Positions 11,127 to 21,487 of a stretch of DNA of 64,000 nt are shown piece by piece (the first letter of the stretch is position 1; every line of letters begins with the position of its first letter). The stretch comes from Panulirus ornatus. Lineage: Eukaryota > Arthropoda > Malacostraca > Decapoda > Palinuridae. The notes beneath the pieces were generated by a model. That model did no database searches, was not told the DNA's origin, and was given only the letters and a program-made list of their open reading frames with translations. Location of the stretch: NCBI RefSeq assembly GCF_036320965.1, contig NC_092225.1, forward strand, positions 79,656,113 to 79,720,112, in the 5' to 3' direction. The position numbers were made by a program, and so were the translations under genes.

Positions 11127-12488
11127 GATTTTATACTTTGTCGCTGTTATCCCTGGGGATAGGGGAGAAAGAATACTTCCCACATATTCCCTGCGTGTCG
11201 TAGAAGGCGACTAAAAGGGGAGGGAGCGTGGGGCTGGAAATCCTCCCCTCTCGTTTTTTTCTTTTTTTAATTTTCCTAAAGAAGGAATAGAGAAGGGGGC
11301 CAGGTGAGGATATTCCCTCAAAGGCCCAGTCCTCTGTTCTTAAAGCTACCTCGCTAACGCGGGATATGGCGAATAGCTTGAAAGAAAAAGAAACTGTCGC
11401 TGTGTCTTGCGTTAGCGAGGTAGCGAAAGGAAACACGAAAGAATGGCCCAACCCACACACATACACATGTATATACATACAAGCCCACACACGCACATAT
11501 ACATCCTTATACATTTCAACGTATACATACACAGATATATACATATATACACATGTACATACTCATATTTGCTGCCTTCATCCGTTCTGTCGCTACCCCG
11601 CCACACATGAAATGGCACCCCCCTTCCCCCGCGTGCGCGCGAGGTAACACTAGGAAAAGACAACAAAAGCCACATTCGTTCTCAGTCAGTCTTTATCTGT
11701 CATGTGTAATGCACCGAAAACACAACTACCTTTCCACACCCAGGCCCCACAAAACTTTCCATGGTTTACCCCAGATGCTTCATGCCCCGGTTCAATCAAT
11801 TGACAGCACGTCAACCCTGGTATAACACATCGTTCTAATTCACTCTATTCCTTGCACGCATTTCATCCTCCTGTATGCTCAGGCCCTATTCGCTCAAAAT
11901 CTTTTTCACTCCATCCTTCCACCTCCAATTTGGTTTCCCGCGTCTCGTCCCCTCCATCTTTGACACATATATCCTCTATGTCAATCTCTCCTCACTCATT
12001 TTCTCCATGTGACCAAACCATTTCAATAAACCCTCCTCTGCTCTCACAACCACACTCTTTTTATTACTACACATTTCTCTTACCCTTTCATTACTTACTC
12101 GATCAAACCACCTCACACCACATATTGTCTTCAAACATTTCATTTCCAACACCCACCCTCCTCCGCACAACCCTATCTATAGCCCATGCCTCGCAACCAT
12201 ATAACATTGTTGGAACCACTATTCCTTCAAACATACCCATTTTTGCTCTCTGGGATAACGTTCTCGAATTCAACACATTCTTCAGTGCTCCAGAACCTTC
12301 GCCTCCTCCCCCACCACCCTATGACTCGCTTCCGCTTCCATGGTTCCATCCGCTGCCAGATCCACTCCCAGATATCTAAAACACTTCACTTCCTCCAGTT
12401 TTTCTCCATTCAAACTTACCTCCCAATTAACTTGTCCCTCAACCCTACTGAACCTAATTACCTTGCTCTTACTCACATTTACTCTCAG
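11127..12488 (-). mobile_element. Family-1 LINE, long-tail, interrupted by a SINE
   Basis: The 3' terminal 17 bp (11127-11147) and the rest of the element (from 11395) are separated by a SINE. The long-tail 3' UTR is present: 'ccaggccccacaaaactttc', a 'catgtgtaatgcaccgaaaa' block and the 'gcgcgcgaggtaac' block. A decayed C-terminal coding region follows, with fragments of the YGCEAWA, WFGHMEKMSEERLT and [20 protein letters not shown] type. Several indels and stops break the frame. The 5' edge at 12488 joins a small SINE fragment. Confidence 0.85.
11148..11394 (+). mobile_element. Family-1 SINE, full-length (247 bp) with 9-bp target duplication
   Basis: Starts 'tatccctggggatagggg' and ends 'gaaagaaaaagaaac'. 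It is flanked by 'tgtcgctgt' at 11139-11147 and again at 11395-11403. That 9-mer occurs once in the uninterrupted family-1 3' end, so this is a target site duplication that fixes both ends of the SINE. The 5' half resembles the 5' leader of the full-length family-1 LINE at 60363. The 3' half ('ctacctcgctaacgcgggat') resembles the LINE 3' end. No tRNA-type A/B boxes are evident in it. Confidence 0.9.
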
Positions 12489-12538
12489 CCATTTCCCGCG
12501 TTAAGAACAGAGAACTGAGCCTTTGAGGGGGCCAAGTG

Positions 12539-12539
<1 letters not shown>
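12489..12539 (-). mobile_element. Family-1 SINE fragment
   Basis: 'ccatttcccgcgttaagaac' followed by 'gagcctttgaggg' is the reverse complement of the SINE 3' half, with an internal deletion. It sits between a truncated LINE and a (TA)n run. Confidence 0.75.

Positions 12540-12613
<74 letters not shown>
12540..12613. repeat. (TA)n microsatellite
   Basis: A TA run with one early interruption, between SINE and LINE fragments. Confidence 0.95.
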
Positions 12614-12616
<3 letters not shown>

Positions 12617-12619
12617 TTT

Positions 12620-13643
12620 TATTATACATAATCGCTGCTTCCTGCGTCAGCGAGGTAGCGTCAGGAAAAAGACGAAGAATGGCCCATATACATATACATA
12701 CACATATATACATACATATACATGTACATATTCATGCTTGCCTTCATCCATTTCTATTGCTACCCCGCCCCACAGGAAAACAACATCTCTGTCCCCTGCT
12801 TCAGCGAGGTAGCGCCAGGAAAACCGACAAAAAAGGGCCACATTCGTTCACACTCTGTCTCTTGTATACTACACCAAAACCACAGCTCCCTATCCACATC
12901 CAGGCCCCACAGACCTTTCCAGGGCTCACCCCAGACGCTTCATATGCCCTGGTTCGGGCCATTGACAGCATGTCGACCCCGGTATACCACAACGTTCCAA
13001 CTCACTCTATTCCTTGCACGCCTCTCACTCTTTTGTACGTTCAGGCCCCGATCGCTCAAAATCATCATTTCATCCCCGCACCCCCCAATTTGGTCTTACG
13101 CTTCTCCTTGTTCCCTCCACCTCTGACACATATATCCTCTTTGTCAATCTTTCTTCACTCATTCTCTCCATATGTCCAAACCATTTCAACACACCCTCTT
13201 CTGCTCTCTCAACCACACTCTTTTTATTTCCACACATCTCTATTATCCTTACATTACTTACTCGATCAAAGCACTTCACACCACATATTGTCCTCAGACA
13301 TTTCATTTCCAACACATCCACCCTTCTCCATACAACTCTACATATAGTTCATGTCTCGCTACCATATAACATTGTCGGAACTACTGTTCCATCAAACATC
13401 CCCATTTCTGCTCTCTGAGATAACGTTCTCGCTTTCCACATTCTTCATCGCTCCCACAACCTTCGCCCCCTTCCCCACCCCGTGACTTACTTCCGCTTCC
13501 ATGGTTCCATCCGCTGCTAAGTCCACTCCCAGATATCTAAAACACTTCACTTCCTCTAGTTTTTCTCCATTCAAACTTATCTCCCAATTTACTTGTCCTT
13601 CAACCCTACTGAAGCTAATAACCTAATAACCTTGCTCTTATTC

Positions 13644-13646
<3 letters not shown>
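12620..13646 (-). mobile_element. Family-1 LINE, long-tail, decayed
   Basis: The 3' end is near 12620 ('cgctgcttcctgcgtcagcg'). The long-tail UTR follows, then a decayed C-terminal coding region on the minus strand with [33 protein letters not shown] and [18 protein letters not shown]. Frames at 13321-13070 and 13574-13392 are separate pieces of one broken ORF. The 5' edge runs into a (TG)n array. Confidence 0.87.

Positions 13647-13698
<52 letters not shown>
13647..13698. repeat. (TG)n microsatellite
   Basis: About 26 TG dinucleotides at the 5' edge of a truncated LINE. Confidence 0.95.
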
Positions 13699-13699
<1 letters not shown>

Positions 13700-14264
13700 C
13701 CCATGTAGCACAGCAGAGAACAAGACCAGCTCTTGCTATTTCAAAGAGACCCACACATGCATGCTACCGCATGGGGCGCGGGTTCAAGCTGTTCCCATCC
13801 GCAGTGCCAAACATTTGGTCAAGGCTAGACATCATTTCATCATCACATGTGTTTCCTCAAACGGAGGATGATGTCCCCGCCATCATACTCTAAGTTACTA
13901 ATGCAAGTCGTCGACATCAATCACAATGTGTGTCATGAGAGTACATTTGCTTACAATACCATACCTTCATCACCAAAAATCACTTCTCCATCAGATGCTT
14001 CAGCTGGGTACAGCTATCCTCCATGAAGGATTACTCAGAACTATGGACATGTAACACTCCTATACAAACACTGGATGCACCTTCCCAACCCACCACGCTC
14101 GTAACTCCACAGCTTCGCAACATTCCGCAAGACAGCACAAAAAGCACAACACACACCACCAGTTAACTTAACCCCTCCACTCAGCTAACCATATTCACAT
14201 ACTAAGTATTGTACAGTTCAAAATTAGTGGTATCAGATCCTAGCCCTGAAATTGTTCAACTTTC

Positions 14265-14267
<3 letters not shown>
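13699..14267. other. Unassigned sequence, A/C-rich in its second half
   Basis: No gene is supported. From about 13980 the plus strand is A/C-rich like family-2 LINE copies, so it may be a further piece of that family, but no clear motif was found. Confidence 0.35.

Positions 14268-14320
<53 letters not shown>
14268..14320. repeat. (TA)n microsatellite
   Basis: A TA run followed by 16 T, which form the poly(A) tail of the adjacent minus-strand LINE. Confidence 0.95.
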
Positions 14321-14336
<16 letters not shown>

Positions 14337-14829
14337 ATACTTTGTCGCTGTCTCCCGCGTTTGCGAGGTAGCGCAAGGAAAACAGACGAAAGAAATGGCC
14401 CAACCCCCCCCCCCCCATACACATGTACATACACACGTCCACACACGCAAATATACACACCTACACAGCTTTCCATGGTTTACCCCGGACGTTTCACATG
14501 CCTTGATTCAATCCACTGACAGCACGTCAACCCCTGTATACCACATCGCTCCACTTCACTCTATTCCTTGCCCTCCTTTCACCCTCCTGCATGTTCAGGC
14601 CCCGATCACACAAAATCCTTTTCACTCCATCTTTCCACCTCTAATTTGGTCTCCCTCTTCTCCTCGTTCCCTCCACCTCCGACACATATATCCTCTTGGT
14701 CAATCTTTCCTCACTCATTCTCTCCATGTGCCCAAACCATTTCAAAACACCCTCTTCTGCTCTCTCAACCACGCTCTTTTTATTTCCACACATCTCTCTT
14801 ACCCTTACGTTACTTACTCGATCAAACCA

Positions 14830-14831
<2 letters not shown>
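14321..14831 (-). mobile_element. Family-1 LINE 3' fragment, left arm of a fold-back pair
   Basis: Short-tail 3' UTR plus the last ~115 codons of the ORF on the minus strand. It is cut at 'ttactcgatcaaaccacc' (the WFDRVS region), where (TA)n begins. The same segment occurs in opposite orientation at about 15427-15925, making a near-perfect inverted repeat of roughly 490 bp. Confidence 0.9.

Positions 14832-14904
<73 letters not shown>
14832..14904. repeat. (TA)n microsatellite between inverted LINE arms
   Basis: An uninterrupted TA run that is itself self-complementary. It joins two LINE 5'-truncation points. Confidence 0.95.
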
Positions 14905-14907
<3 letters not shown>

Positions 14908-15929
14908 GAAAGAGGGGCAAGTATGAAGTCTGTTGGGGATGAGAGAGCTTGGGAAGTGAGTCAGTTGTTGTTCGCTGATGATACAGCGCTGGTGGCTGAT
15001 TCATGTGAGAAACTGCAGAAGCTGGTGACTGAGTTTGGTAAAGTGTGTGGAAGAAGAAAGTTAAGAGTAAATGTGAATAAGAGCAAGGTTATTAGGTACA
15101 GTAGGGTTGAGGGTCAAGTCAATTGGGAGGTGAGTCTGAATGGAGAAAAACTGGAGGAAGTGAAGTGTTTTAGATATCTGGGAGTGGATCTGGCAGCGGA
15201 TGGAACCATGGAAGCGGAAGTGGATCATAGGGTGGGGGAGGGGGCGAAAATTCTGGGGGCCTTGAAGAATGTGTGGAAGTCGAGAACATTATCTCGGAAA
15301 GCAAAAATGGGTATGTTTGAAGGAATAGTGGTTCCAACAATGTTGTATGGTTGCGAGGCATGGGCTATGGATAGAGTTGTGCGCAGGAGGATGGATGTGC
15401 TGGAAATGAGATGTTTGAGGACAATGTGTGGTGTGAGGTGGTTTGATCGAGTGAGTAACGTAAGGGTAAGAGAGATGTGTGGAAATAAAAAGAGCGTGGT
15501 TGAGAGAGCAGAAGAGGGTGTTTTGAAGTGGTTTGGGCACATGGAGAGAATGAGTGAGGAAAGATTGACCAAGAGGATATATGTGTCGGAGGTGGAGGGA
15601 ACGAGGAGAAGAGGGAGACCAAATTGGAGGTGGAAAGATGGAGTGAAAAAGATTTTGTGTGATCGGGGCCTGAACATGCAGGAGGGTGAAAGGAGGGCAA
15701 GGAATAGAGTGAATTGGAGCGATGTGGTATACCGGGGTTGACGTGCTGTCAGTGGATTGAATCAAGGCATGTGAAGCGTCTGGGGTAAACCATGGAAAGA
15801 TGTGTAGGTATGTATATTTGCGTGTGTGGACGTATGTATATACATGTGTAGGGGGGGGGCATTTCTTTCGTCTGTTTCCTTGCGCTACCTCGCAAACGCG
15901 GGAGACAGCGACAAAATATAATAAAAATA
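14905..15929 (+). mobile_element. Family-1 LINE, short-tail, 5'-truncated
   Basis: The plus-strand frame is open to the TGA at 15739-15741 and covers [59 protein letters not shown] and the [10 protein letters not shown] end. A short-tail 3' UTR follows, ending 'gggagacagcgacaaaatat'. There are no internal stops, so it looks young. The apparent long ORF that enters from the left through (TA)n is an artefact, because it reads antisense LINE and TA codons before joining the true frame. Confidence 0.92.
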
Positions 15930-15954
15930 ATATATATATATATATATATATATA
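15930..15954. repeat. (TA)n microsatellite
   Basis: A short TA run at the LINE 3' tail. Confidence 0.9.
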
Positions 15955-16018
15955 GTTTTCATCCCCACCAAATCCTTATAGCCTCCATTTATGTAATTAC
16001 GTAACCCAAAAACTGACA

Positions 16019-18120
16019 CTATGGACACGGACTCGTGAAACTTGTATACCAAAATGTCCAATTCTCAGAGATCACTCTTGAAATACAAGATATAAATAAG
16101 GTTATACAACAGCAAAATATAATTAACACCTGCATACCACTCCAATCCACCTGCTCTCCCAGTGACACTCTCCACCTACATAACCTGAGCAATATGCCTA
16201 ACACCTATTTATGTGGAGGTTTCAACGCCAGTGATTCTGTATGGCTCAAGACCCACACCCAAGATCCTCGAGGTGAATGACTCATAATCAATTGCACCCT
16301 TTCAACATCCTCAACTTACGCAACCTTTCACCCAGAATCCCAGTCCTCCACCTACGGCACCCAATATCGCCAAACAATTCCTTTCGCACACCAACGCTGT
16401 ACACAACCCTCCTCTGACCACCAACCAACTCCGGTAATGCTACACCTAACCCATCCAACCTAAACAAAAACCAAAAAGACATACACACACTACACAAAAG
16501 CAGATTGGACAGCATTCACAAGTACATGACAGATAATATTTGTTCCAAAATTGTGGATCATTTTCCATCCTTATATCATGCCATTCACACTACATCAATA
16601 TTACTAACCAAGCCATCAAAAAGTACAATGTCATTCCAAAAAGTTTTCCCAAGTTGCACACCCCACAAAACAAAGAAACCAGCTCAGACAAAACCACTCA
16701 CCATAAAATCAGAAAACACATATCCAGACTTTAAACAACACTATCACTAACCAAATCTCTGAAAGATAAACTGCAAACTGGCATTCCTCTAAGTATAATG
16801 GACCACAAAACCCACAGCAACCACCTAGGGTGCACGCAAAAGATCCACATCTCCCACACCAATCCAGCCTCCACACAAGAAACACTCCTAAGCCCAATGT
16901 CATCTCTTTTCCTATAGTTATCAAACCCCGATACATTCCACTTAGAAACAACTGCTCACCCGCCCTTCGCTCCCACTGACAATCAGATATTAAGAGCTCT
17001 CCTGCAACATGCTTTGACAACATATCAAGCTTCCATATTAAAAAAAAAAAAAAAAAAAATTTGGTCTGGTTGCAGTCCAAGCAATTACAGATATCTTCAA
17101 CCACTCCTGGCTACACAACAAAATCCGTTATCTGGAAAGCGATCCTAAAAACTTCCAAGCCACCCAACTCTCGGAGGCCACTTTTGTTTCGAAACTTTGA
17201 AAAACTGATCCACAACAGAATCAAGCATGTCACTTTCACTTACACAACAAGGCTTTAGAACCAATTACTCCATTACCACACTATACACAGACCTCACACA
17301 ACAAATCCAAGATGGCTTTAAGCCCTTCTCACCCGCTACAAAAGCTTTTTGCACCGTCACCCAACAAACCCTCACACAACATATACTAATACCCCTCTCC
17401 TCTTACAAAAATTGGCTAGCCAGTTTCATAGCCAAACCTAACCTAACCTAACCGTTAAACTCTAAAATGACCTAGCATTACCTTCTAGGACCACATTGTG
17501 AAAGTCCTCTCTTATGCAGACTACATCACGGAAGAAACTATAAACAGCACTCTGTTGCACTACGGAAACAATGGCTTACCTACGGTAGAATAACTGCATC
17601 TCTACAGAAGTCTTCAGGCACTCTTTTGACCCTAGACACACAAATTCAAACTGCATTTTCCCGTCACTTTGAATGGCCAGTTTCTCCCACTCAACCAAGC
17701 GCCAACAATGCTGGGCATTATGTACGACGCACACAGGATATTCACCTCCAACACCAGAGCCATGAAAACACGAGAGCAAGACCCACTAAACGCCCGCAGT
17801 ACGCTGGCACCAGATTTGAACAAGGGTAGGAATCAGTCCCTTAGTATCCTCTGCAAACAATTCATCCACAGCACCCAAAGTTACGCTTCACCTGCCTGGT
17901 CATCCACCCTGTCAAATGCAAGCAAAACAAACCTGTAAGCCACACAAAACAGCGCACCCAATCACTGGCTGGGTAGCTGCCACAAACACCAATTACCTAA
18001 ACTACGAAACAAACATCGTCCTAATACAATCCCAAGTCAATATGCCCCGCACTCAATATTTTGAAACAGCGCTATAATTTGGACCCTTCCAATCCAAACG
18101 AATCCATAACTAACCACTAG
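16019..18120 (+). mobile_element. Family-2 LINE, heavily decayed
   Basis: Plus-strand translation in shifting frames gives pieces in the order of a non-LTR ORF2. First is an endonuclease block near 16200 (CSPSDTLHLHNLSN, then YLCGGFNASDSVWL, which is the GDFNAHDPxWL motif with a lost Asp). RT fingers/palm follow near 17230-17300 (QQGFRTNYSITTLYTDLTQ). The thumb is at 17640-17930 (the TLDTQIQTAF region, then MYDAHRIF, LSILCKQFIHS and YASPAW). An internal A(20) run lies near 17041. Many stops and indels make it non-functional. The A/C-rich plus strand is typical of this family. Confidence 0.7.
17435..17453. repeat. Short (CCTAA)n tract
   Basis: Just over three CCTAA units, the complement of the arthropod telomere motif TTAGG, inside a dead LINE. 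It is too short to be more than a curiosity. Confidence 0.6.
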
Positions 18121-18700
18121 CTCCAACCTAGAAATAGTTTGTTTTTTTTTCTACTAATTGATAACCAACCCCAACTTTTGAGAACTCAAAAACTATACGA
18201 AGATATCAGCACATCTTACGGTACAACTTCAATATATCAGTTTGAGGTTATCTTGTTCAGTGATAATCTAATATCAAATAACACTGGGCTTAAAATTACC
18301 CTTAACGTTGTGCCTGGTTTAGGTTTTCATGCCCGATACAAACATTCCTGGTACCATGAGCAGGATCTTCTATGACCGTAAGTCACCCATCCGGGTAACA
18401 ACTTTCCTGACACTCGAAAGCATTTCAAAATACTCCTTGCAAATCCAAAATTTGTATGCACCATGTAATAATGAATTTGGAACAGTCTGAAGTATCTTTA
18501 CCTCTCCTAAAACATATACATTATAAGATGAATTATCCTTAACAGTATATAATTTTTTTTTATATCACTGGCGAATCTTAGCGAGTTCATATACCTGCCA
18601 CTGACACTAACACCTTTTAACCAGTTTAGTTGTCTGAATATTTCCAATTTTGCCATGATTTGGGAGAATGGTATCCCTTTCTCATACTTCTCTTCTTTCC
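18121..18700. other. No gene seen
   Basis: AT-rich sequence with no recognised motif between the family-2 LINE and the hAT remnant. Confidence 0.4.
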
Positions 18701-18706
18701 TTATTT

Positions 18707-20146
18707 CCAGGTTTGGAGCAATTACGCTTTAGAAATCAAATTACAATTACAAATACTTTCCACTTCTTAAATTACAATCATAATTACAAATGCATTTAGA
18801 AACCAATTACATTACAATCATTACCACAAAAATAAATTATAATTACAATTTCCCAAATTTGGTTTAAAAATAATTTTGCATCGTAAGGTTATCCCTTATT
18901 AACAAACGTAACAAATTATTTTTAAAACAAAAATGAAGATTTCATTCTAGTAGAAGTTGCAGGTGGTAACTAAAAAGTTGGTAGTTTTTCAAACAATTCA
19001 CTATTGCACTTTATCAATAGCACTGAACAGAACGAAGTGACACCAAGTTGAGCACTGTTAGCAGTGAAAAAAAAATTCCGGCAACGCTGGAAGCTTGCTC
19101 TGGTGGAGCAGATGTAGCAGTACACCCAATCACCTGTTTTCTTGCAAGGTTCTTTAGCGGATGCAAAGTTTGGGACACTTCTTTCCAGTATAGCATTGGA
19201 TCACTTGAAAATGACAGAGTTCCTTCCTCTAAATATTGCTTCAACAAAAGACTCACTGACACTATGCTTCCCTCTGATCCCCGTTGATTTTGGAATTTCG
19301 TTGAACATTTTGGTATGGAGGAAAGTCTGGATCTTTTTCAGATAATCCTTCTGCTAGATCATTCTTGTTACTTTATCCATTGTCGATGTTGACCCCTCCT
19401 GAACTCCCTCCAAGTCTTAAAACATTTTCTTGGCATATACCAGCACTTGGTCTTTTGCTCTTGTAATGGAAGAGAGTCCAGAAGGGGGGGGGGGGGGGGG
19501 GAGGCCGCTACTTGCACATCTCTCCCTTCCATATATGGATCCAACCTTTTCTTCACAGAGTTCAATAGGACTTTAGCCAGCTGCTCACAGTACTGTAACT
19601 GGGTGTTATGATTATGGTCACCCCTCTGCTGCCTCTCCACAACCTCCATGGCCTCGTGAAAAGGTTCGAGGACAATCACAATTTCCTTAAAGGCAGAAAT
19701 CTCCACTAGCATGATTTTCTTACTCCTCTGTTCTCTCTAGGACAGGGTTCTTGAGTTCGTACAATATTTTGTCATTATCGGACGGATATTTTTGTTTGGG
19801 TAGGGTCAATGGATCAATAGGGTGGACTTAAACGGTTAACGATAAAAAAAAAAGTACCGCTACCGCTACCGGCTGTACTTTTCATAAATTATACCGCTAC
19901 CATCATCTTTTCTTTGAGCCAGTACCACCACCGCCGGTATTTTGAAAGTACCGCTTACCCACCGCCGGTATTTGCAAGGTTACCGGTACTCTTTCCTCCT
20001 CTTTCACAATTATAATCAAATTAAAATCACTTGATCACATTTAATGAATTACAATTACAATTAATCACTTTCATTTTATTATCAATTACAATTTCATTCT
20101 CTAACATTACATTTCAAATGAATTTCAATTACTTCAACCCCACTTT
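18707..20146 (-). mobile_element. hAT DNA transposon remnant with subterminal repeats
   Basis: Two minus-strand coding pieces resemble hAT transposase. At 19740-19368 it reads FKEIVIVLEPFHEAMEVV, the 'ILEPFxEAT' block of the catalytic domain. At 19262-19014 it reads DPMLYWKEVSQTLHPLKNLA, then ATSAPPEQASSVAG, the C-terminal dimerisation block usually ending ATSxPSERxFSxAG. A G(16) tract near 19486 and frame breaks show decay. Both flanks (18720-18870 and 20030-20145) are packed with 'attacaatt' motifs, as expected for transposase-binding subterminal repeats. Possible degenerate ends are 'ccaggtttggagcaatta' (about 18707) and the reverse complement of 'aattacttcaaccccac' (to about 20146). No clear 8-bp duplication is seen. 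Confidence 0.7.
19855..19990. repeat. 'taccg'-rich degenerate repeat
   Basis: Recurring 'taccgctacc', 'accgccggtatt' and similar short motifs inside the hAT remnant. Confidence 0.6.
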
Positions 20147-20664
20147 TTACTGTTTCAATGTAGCTTGAACACTGATGTTGCCTCTCATATATGTCCAATT
20201 ATTTCTACGCATACAAAATAAAGCTTGAGCTGATAGAACCAAACGCCATTTCATAGTCTATGAACGTCATGCTGAGGTTTCTTATAACATCGTTTTAGTG
20301 ATTGCTGGATGCCTGGATATATATATTGTTACGAACTCAGTACTTATTGGAGCAAGGTCGCCAGTAACATATATATGTTACAAATACTATACTGGTCCTC
20401 GTCTTTGCAAGGACGGTAAATTTGTAATATAGCACAACTCAGGATAACGCTATCTTAACGTTATAGGATTAAAACAAACACCAAGGTTAGAATTACTTTA
20501 TAATGAAAAGAATTCAAATGTACAAGGTGAACACATAAATCAGGCACGAATCATTTACGTTAACACTGAACATGAGTTTAACATTGAACATGAGTTAACA
20601 TTCCAGATAAGATTTCAAACCAGGAGATCTCTTTCCCTTGACACTTTGTTCGATAGCATTACAT

Positions 20665-20778
20665 TTAGTTAGATTCTGACGTGACACAGTAAACATAATC
20701 GTTACACTTAGCTAACCTGACGTGACACAGTAAACATATCGTTACACTTAGCTAAACTGGCGTAACACAATAAACATC
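20665..20778. repeat. Internal ~42-bp tandem repeat in the solo LTR
   Basis: Three units share 'acgtgacacagtaaacat' and 'cgttacacttagctaa' (third unit degenerate). A separate two-copy motif, 'aacattgaacatgagtt', lies at about 20563-20600. Confidence 0.8.
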
Positions 20779-21050
20779 TTACAACCTAGGGCAGCGGTGG
20801 CTACGGGGTTCGAGACAGGGAAAGCCTACATTACCTTGCTGGGCTCGGGACTGGTGAAGGAATCGAAGTCTCAGGCGATCGTCTGAGCTTTTATCTGAAT
20901 GACTAGCAAGGCAGGAACAGCGAGCCACGCCTCGACCCGCCACCTTATTCTACTATAGGTCAGAATGACACAATTGCCCTTGATAGGTCAAGAGACTGGT
21001 TGTCACGCCCTCTTCCTGACGTGATTGGCTGAAGGAGGCCTAAGGTCCGG

Positions 21051-21060
21051 CCTATATATG
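21051..21060 (+). promoter_or_regulatory. TATA-like core promoter of the solo LTR
   Basis: 'cctatatatg' lies about 29 bp after an inverted CCAAT motif, in the most GC-balanced part of the LTR. The position fits the U3/R boundary. Activity is inferred only. Confidence 0.45.
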
Positions 21061-21348
21061 TGGCGTGCATTCAAAATCCTCTGTTCCTTTGTCCACGCCG
21101 GCAGCGAACGCACGTGACGACATACCGTAGCTGTTCCCATGGCTAGACCTGACGCCGTTGACCTAACGTTTGGGTGCTAGAGGACTGGTCAAGATCTGGG
21201 TCAAAACAAAATTACTAAGGCAATCAACACAGTCAGGGAGGGTGAGATCCGAGCCGATAGCAACCGCTCCCTACACCCAGGCACGCCATACACAGAGATA
21301 CACCAAGACACATATACGAACCATGTGGACACAAACACACGTGTTCGT

Positions 21349-21352
<4 letters not shown>

Positions 21353-21426
<74 letters not shown>
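21353..21426. repeat. (TA)n microsatellite
   Basis: A TA run adjoining the LTR end and a LINE fragment. Confidence 0.95.
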
Positions 21427-21428
<2 letters not shown>

Positions 21429-21487
21429 CCATGGTTTACCCAAGACGCTTTACATTCCCTGGTTCAGTTCATTGACAGCACGTCAGT
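21427..21487 (-). mobile_element. Family-1 LINE 3' fragment (~60 bp)
   Basis: 'ccatggtttacccaagacgc' and 'cattgacagcacgtca' match the segment just after the family-1 stop codon. Both sides are truncated. Confidence 0.75.

Larger units (their letters stand above)
20327..21352 (+). mobile_element. Solo LTR, 1,026 bp
   Basis: Begins 'tgttacgaac' and ends 'gttcgtaaca', a 10-bp perfect inverted repeat with TG...CA ends. It is flanked by 'atat' on each side (4- or 6-bp duplication, ambiguous because the target is TA-rich). Promoter-like elements are an inverted CCAAT ('gattggct' near 21022) and 'cctatatatg' at 21051. There are no gag or pol sequences nearby and no second LTR, so this is a solo LTR left by recombination. 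TGTTACG termini are common in arthropod Ty3/Gypsy elements, but without internal sequence the superfamily is an inference. Orientation follows the TATA motif. Confidence 0.75.

Noticed and set aside
14209..15741. A 510-codon plus-strand ORF that runs through (TA)n into RT sequence
   Set aside because: Its first ~230 codons are (TA)n and antisense family-1 sequence. Only the part from 14905 is a real LINE frame.
17435..17453. Telomeric sequence
   Set aside because: Only about three CCTAA units inside a dead LINE. Too short to indicate a telomere or a telomere-specific insertion.
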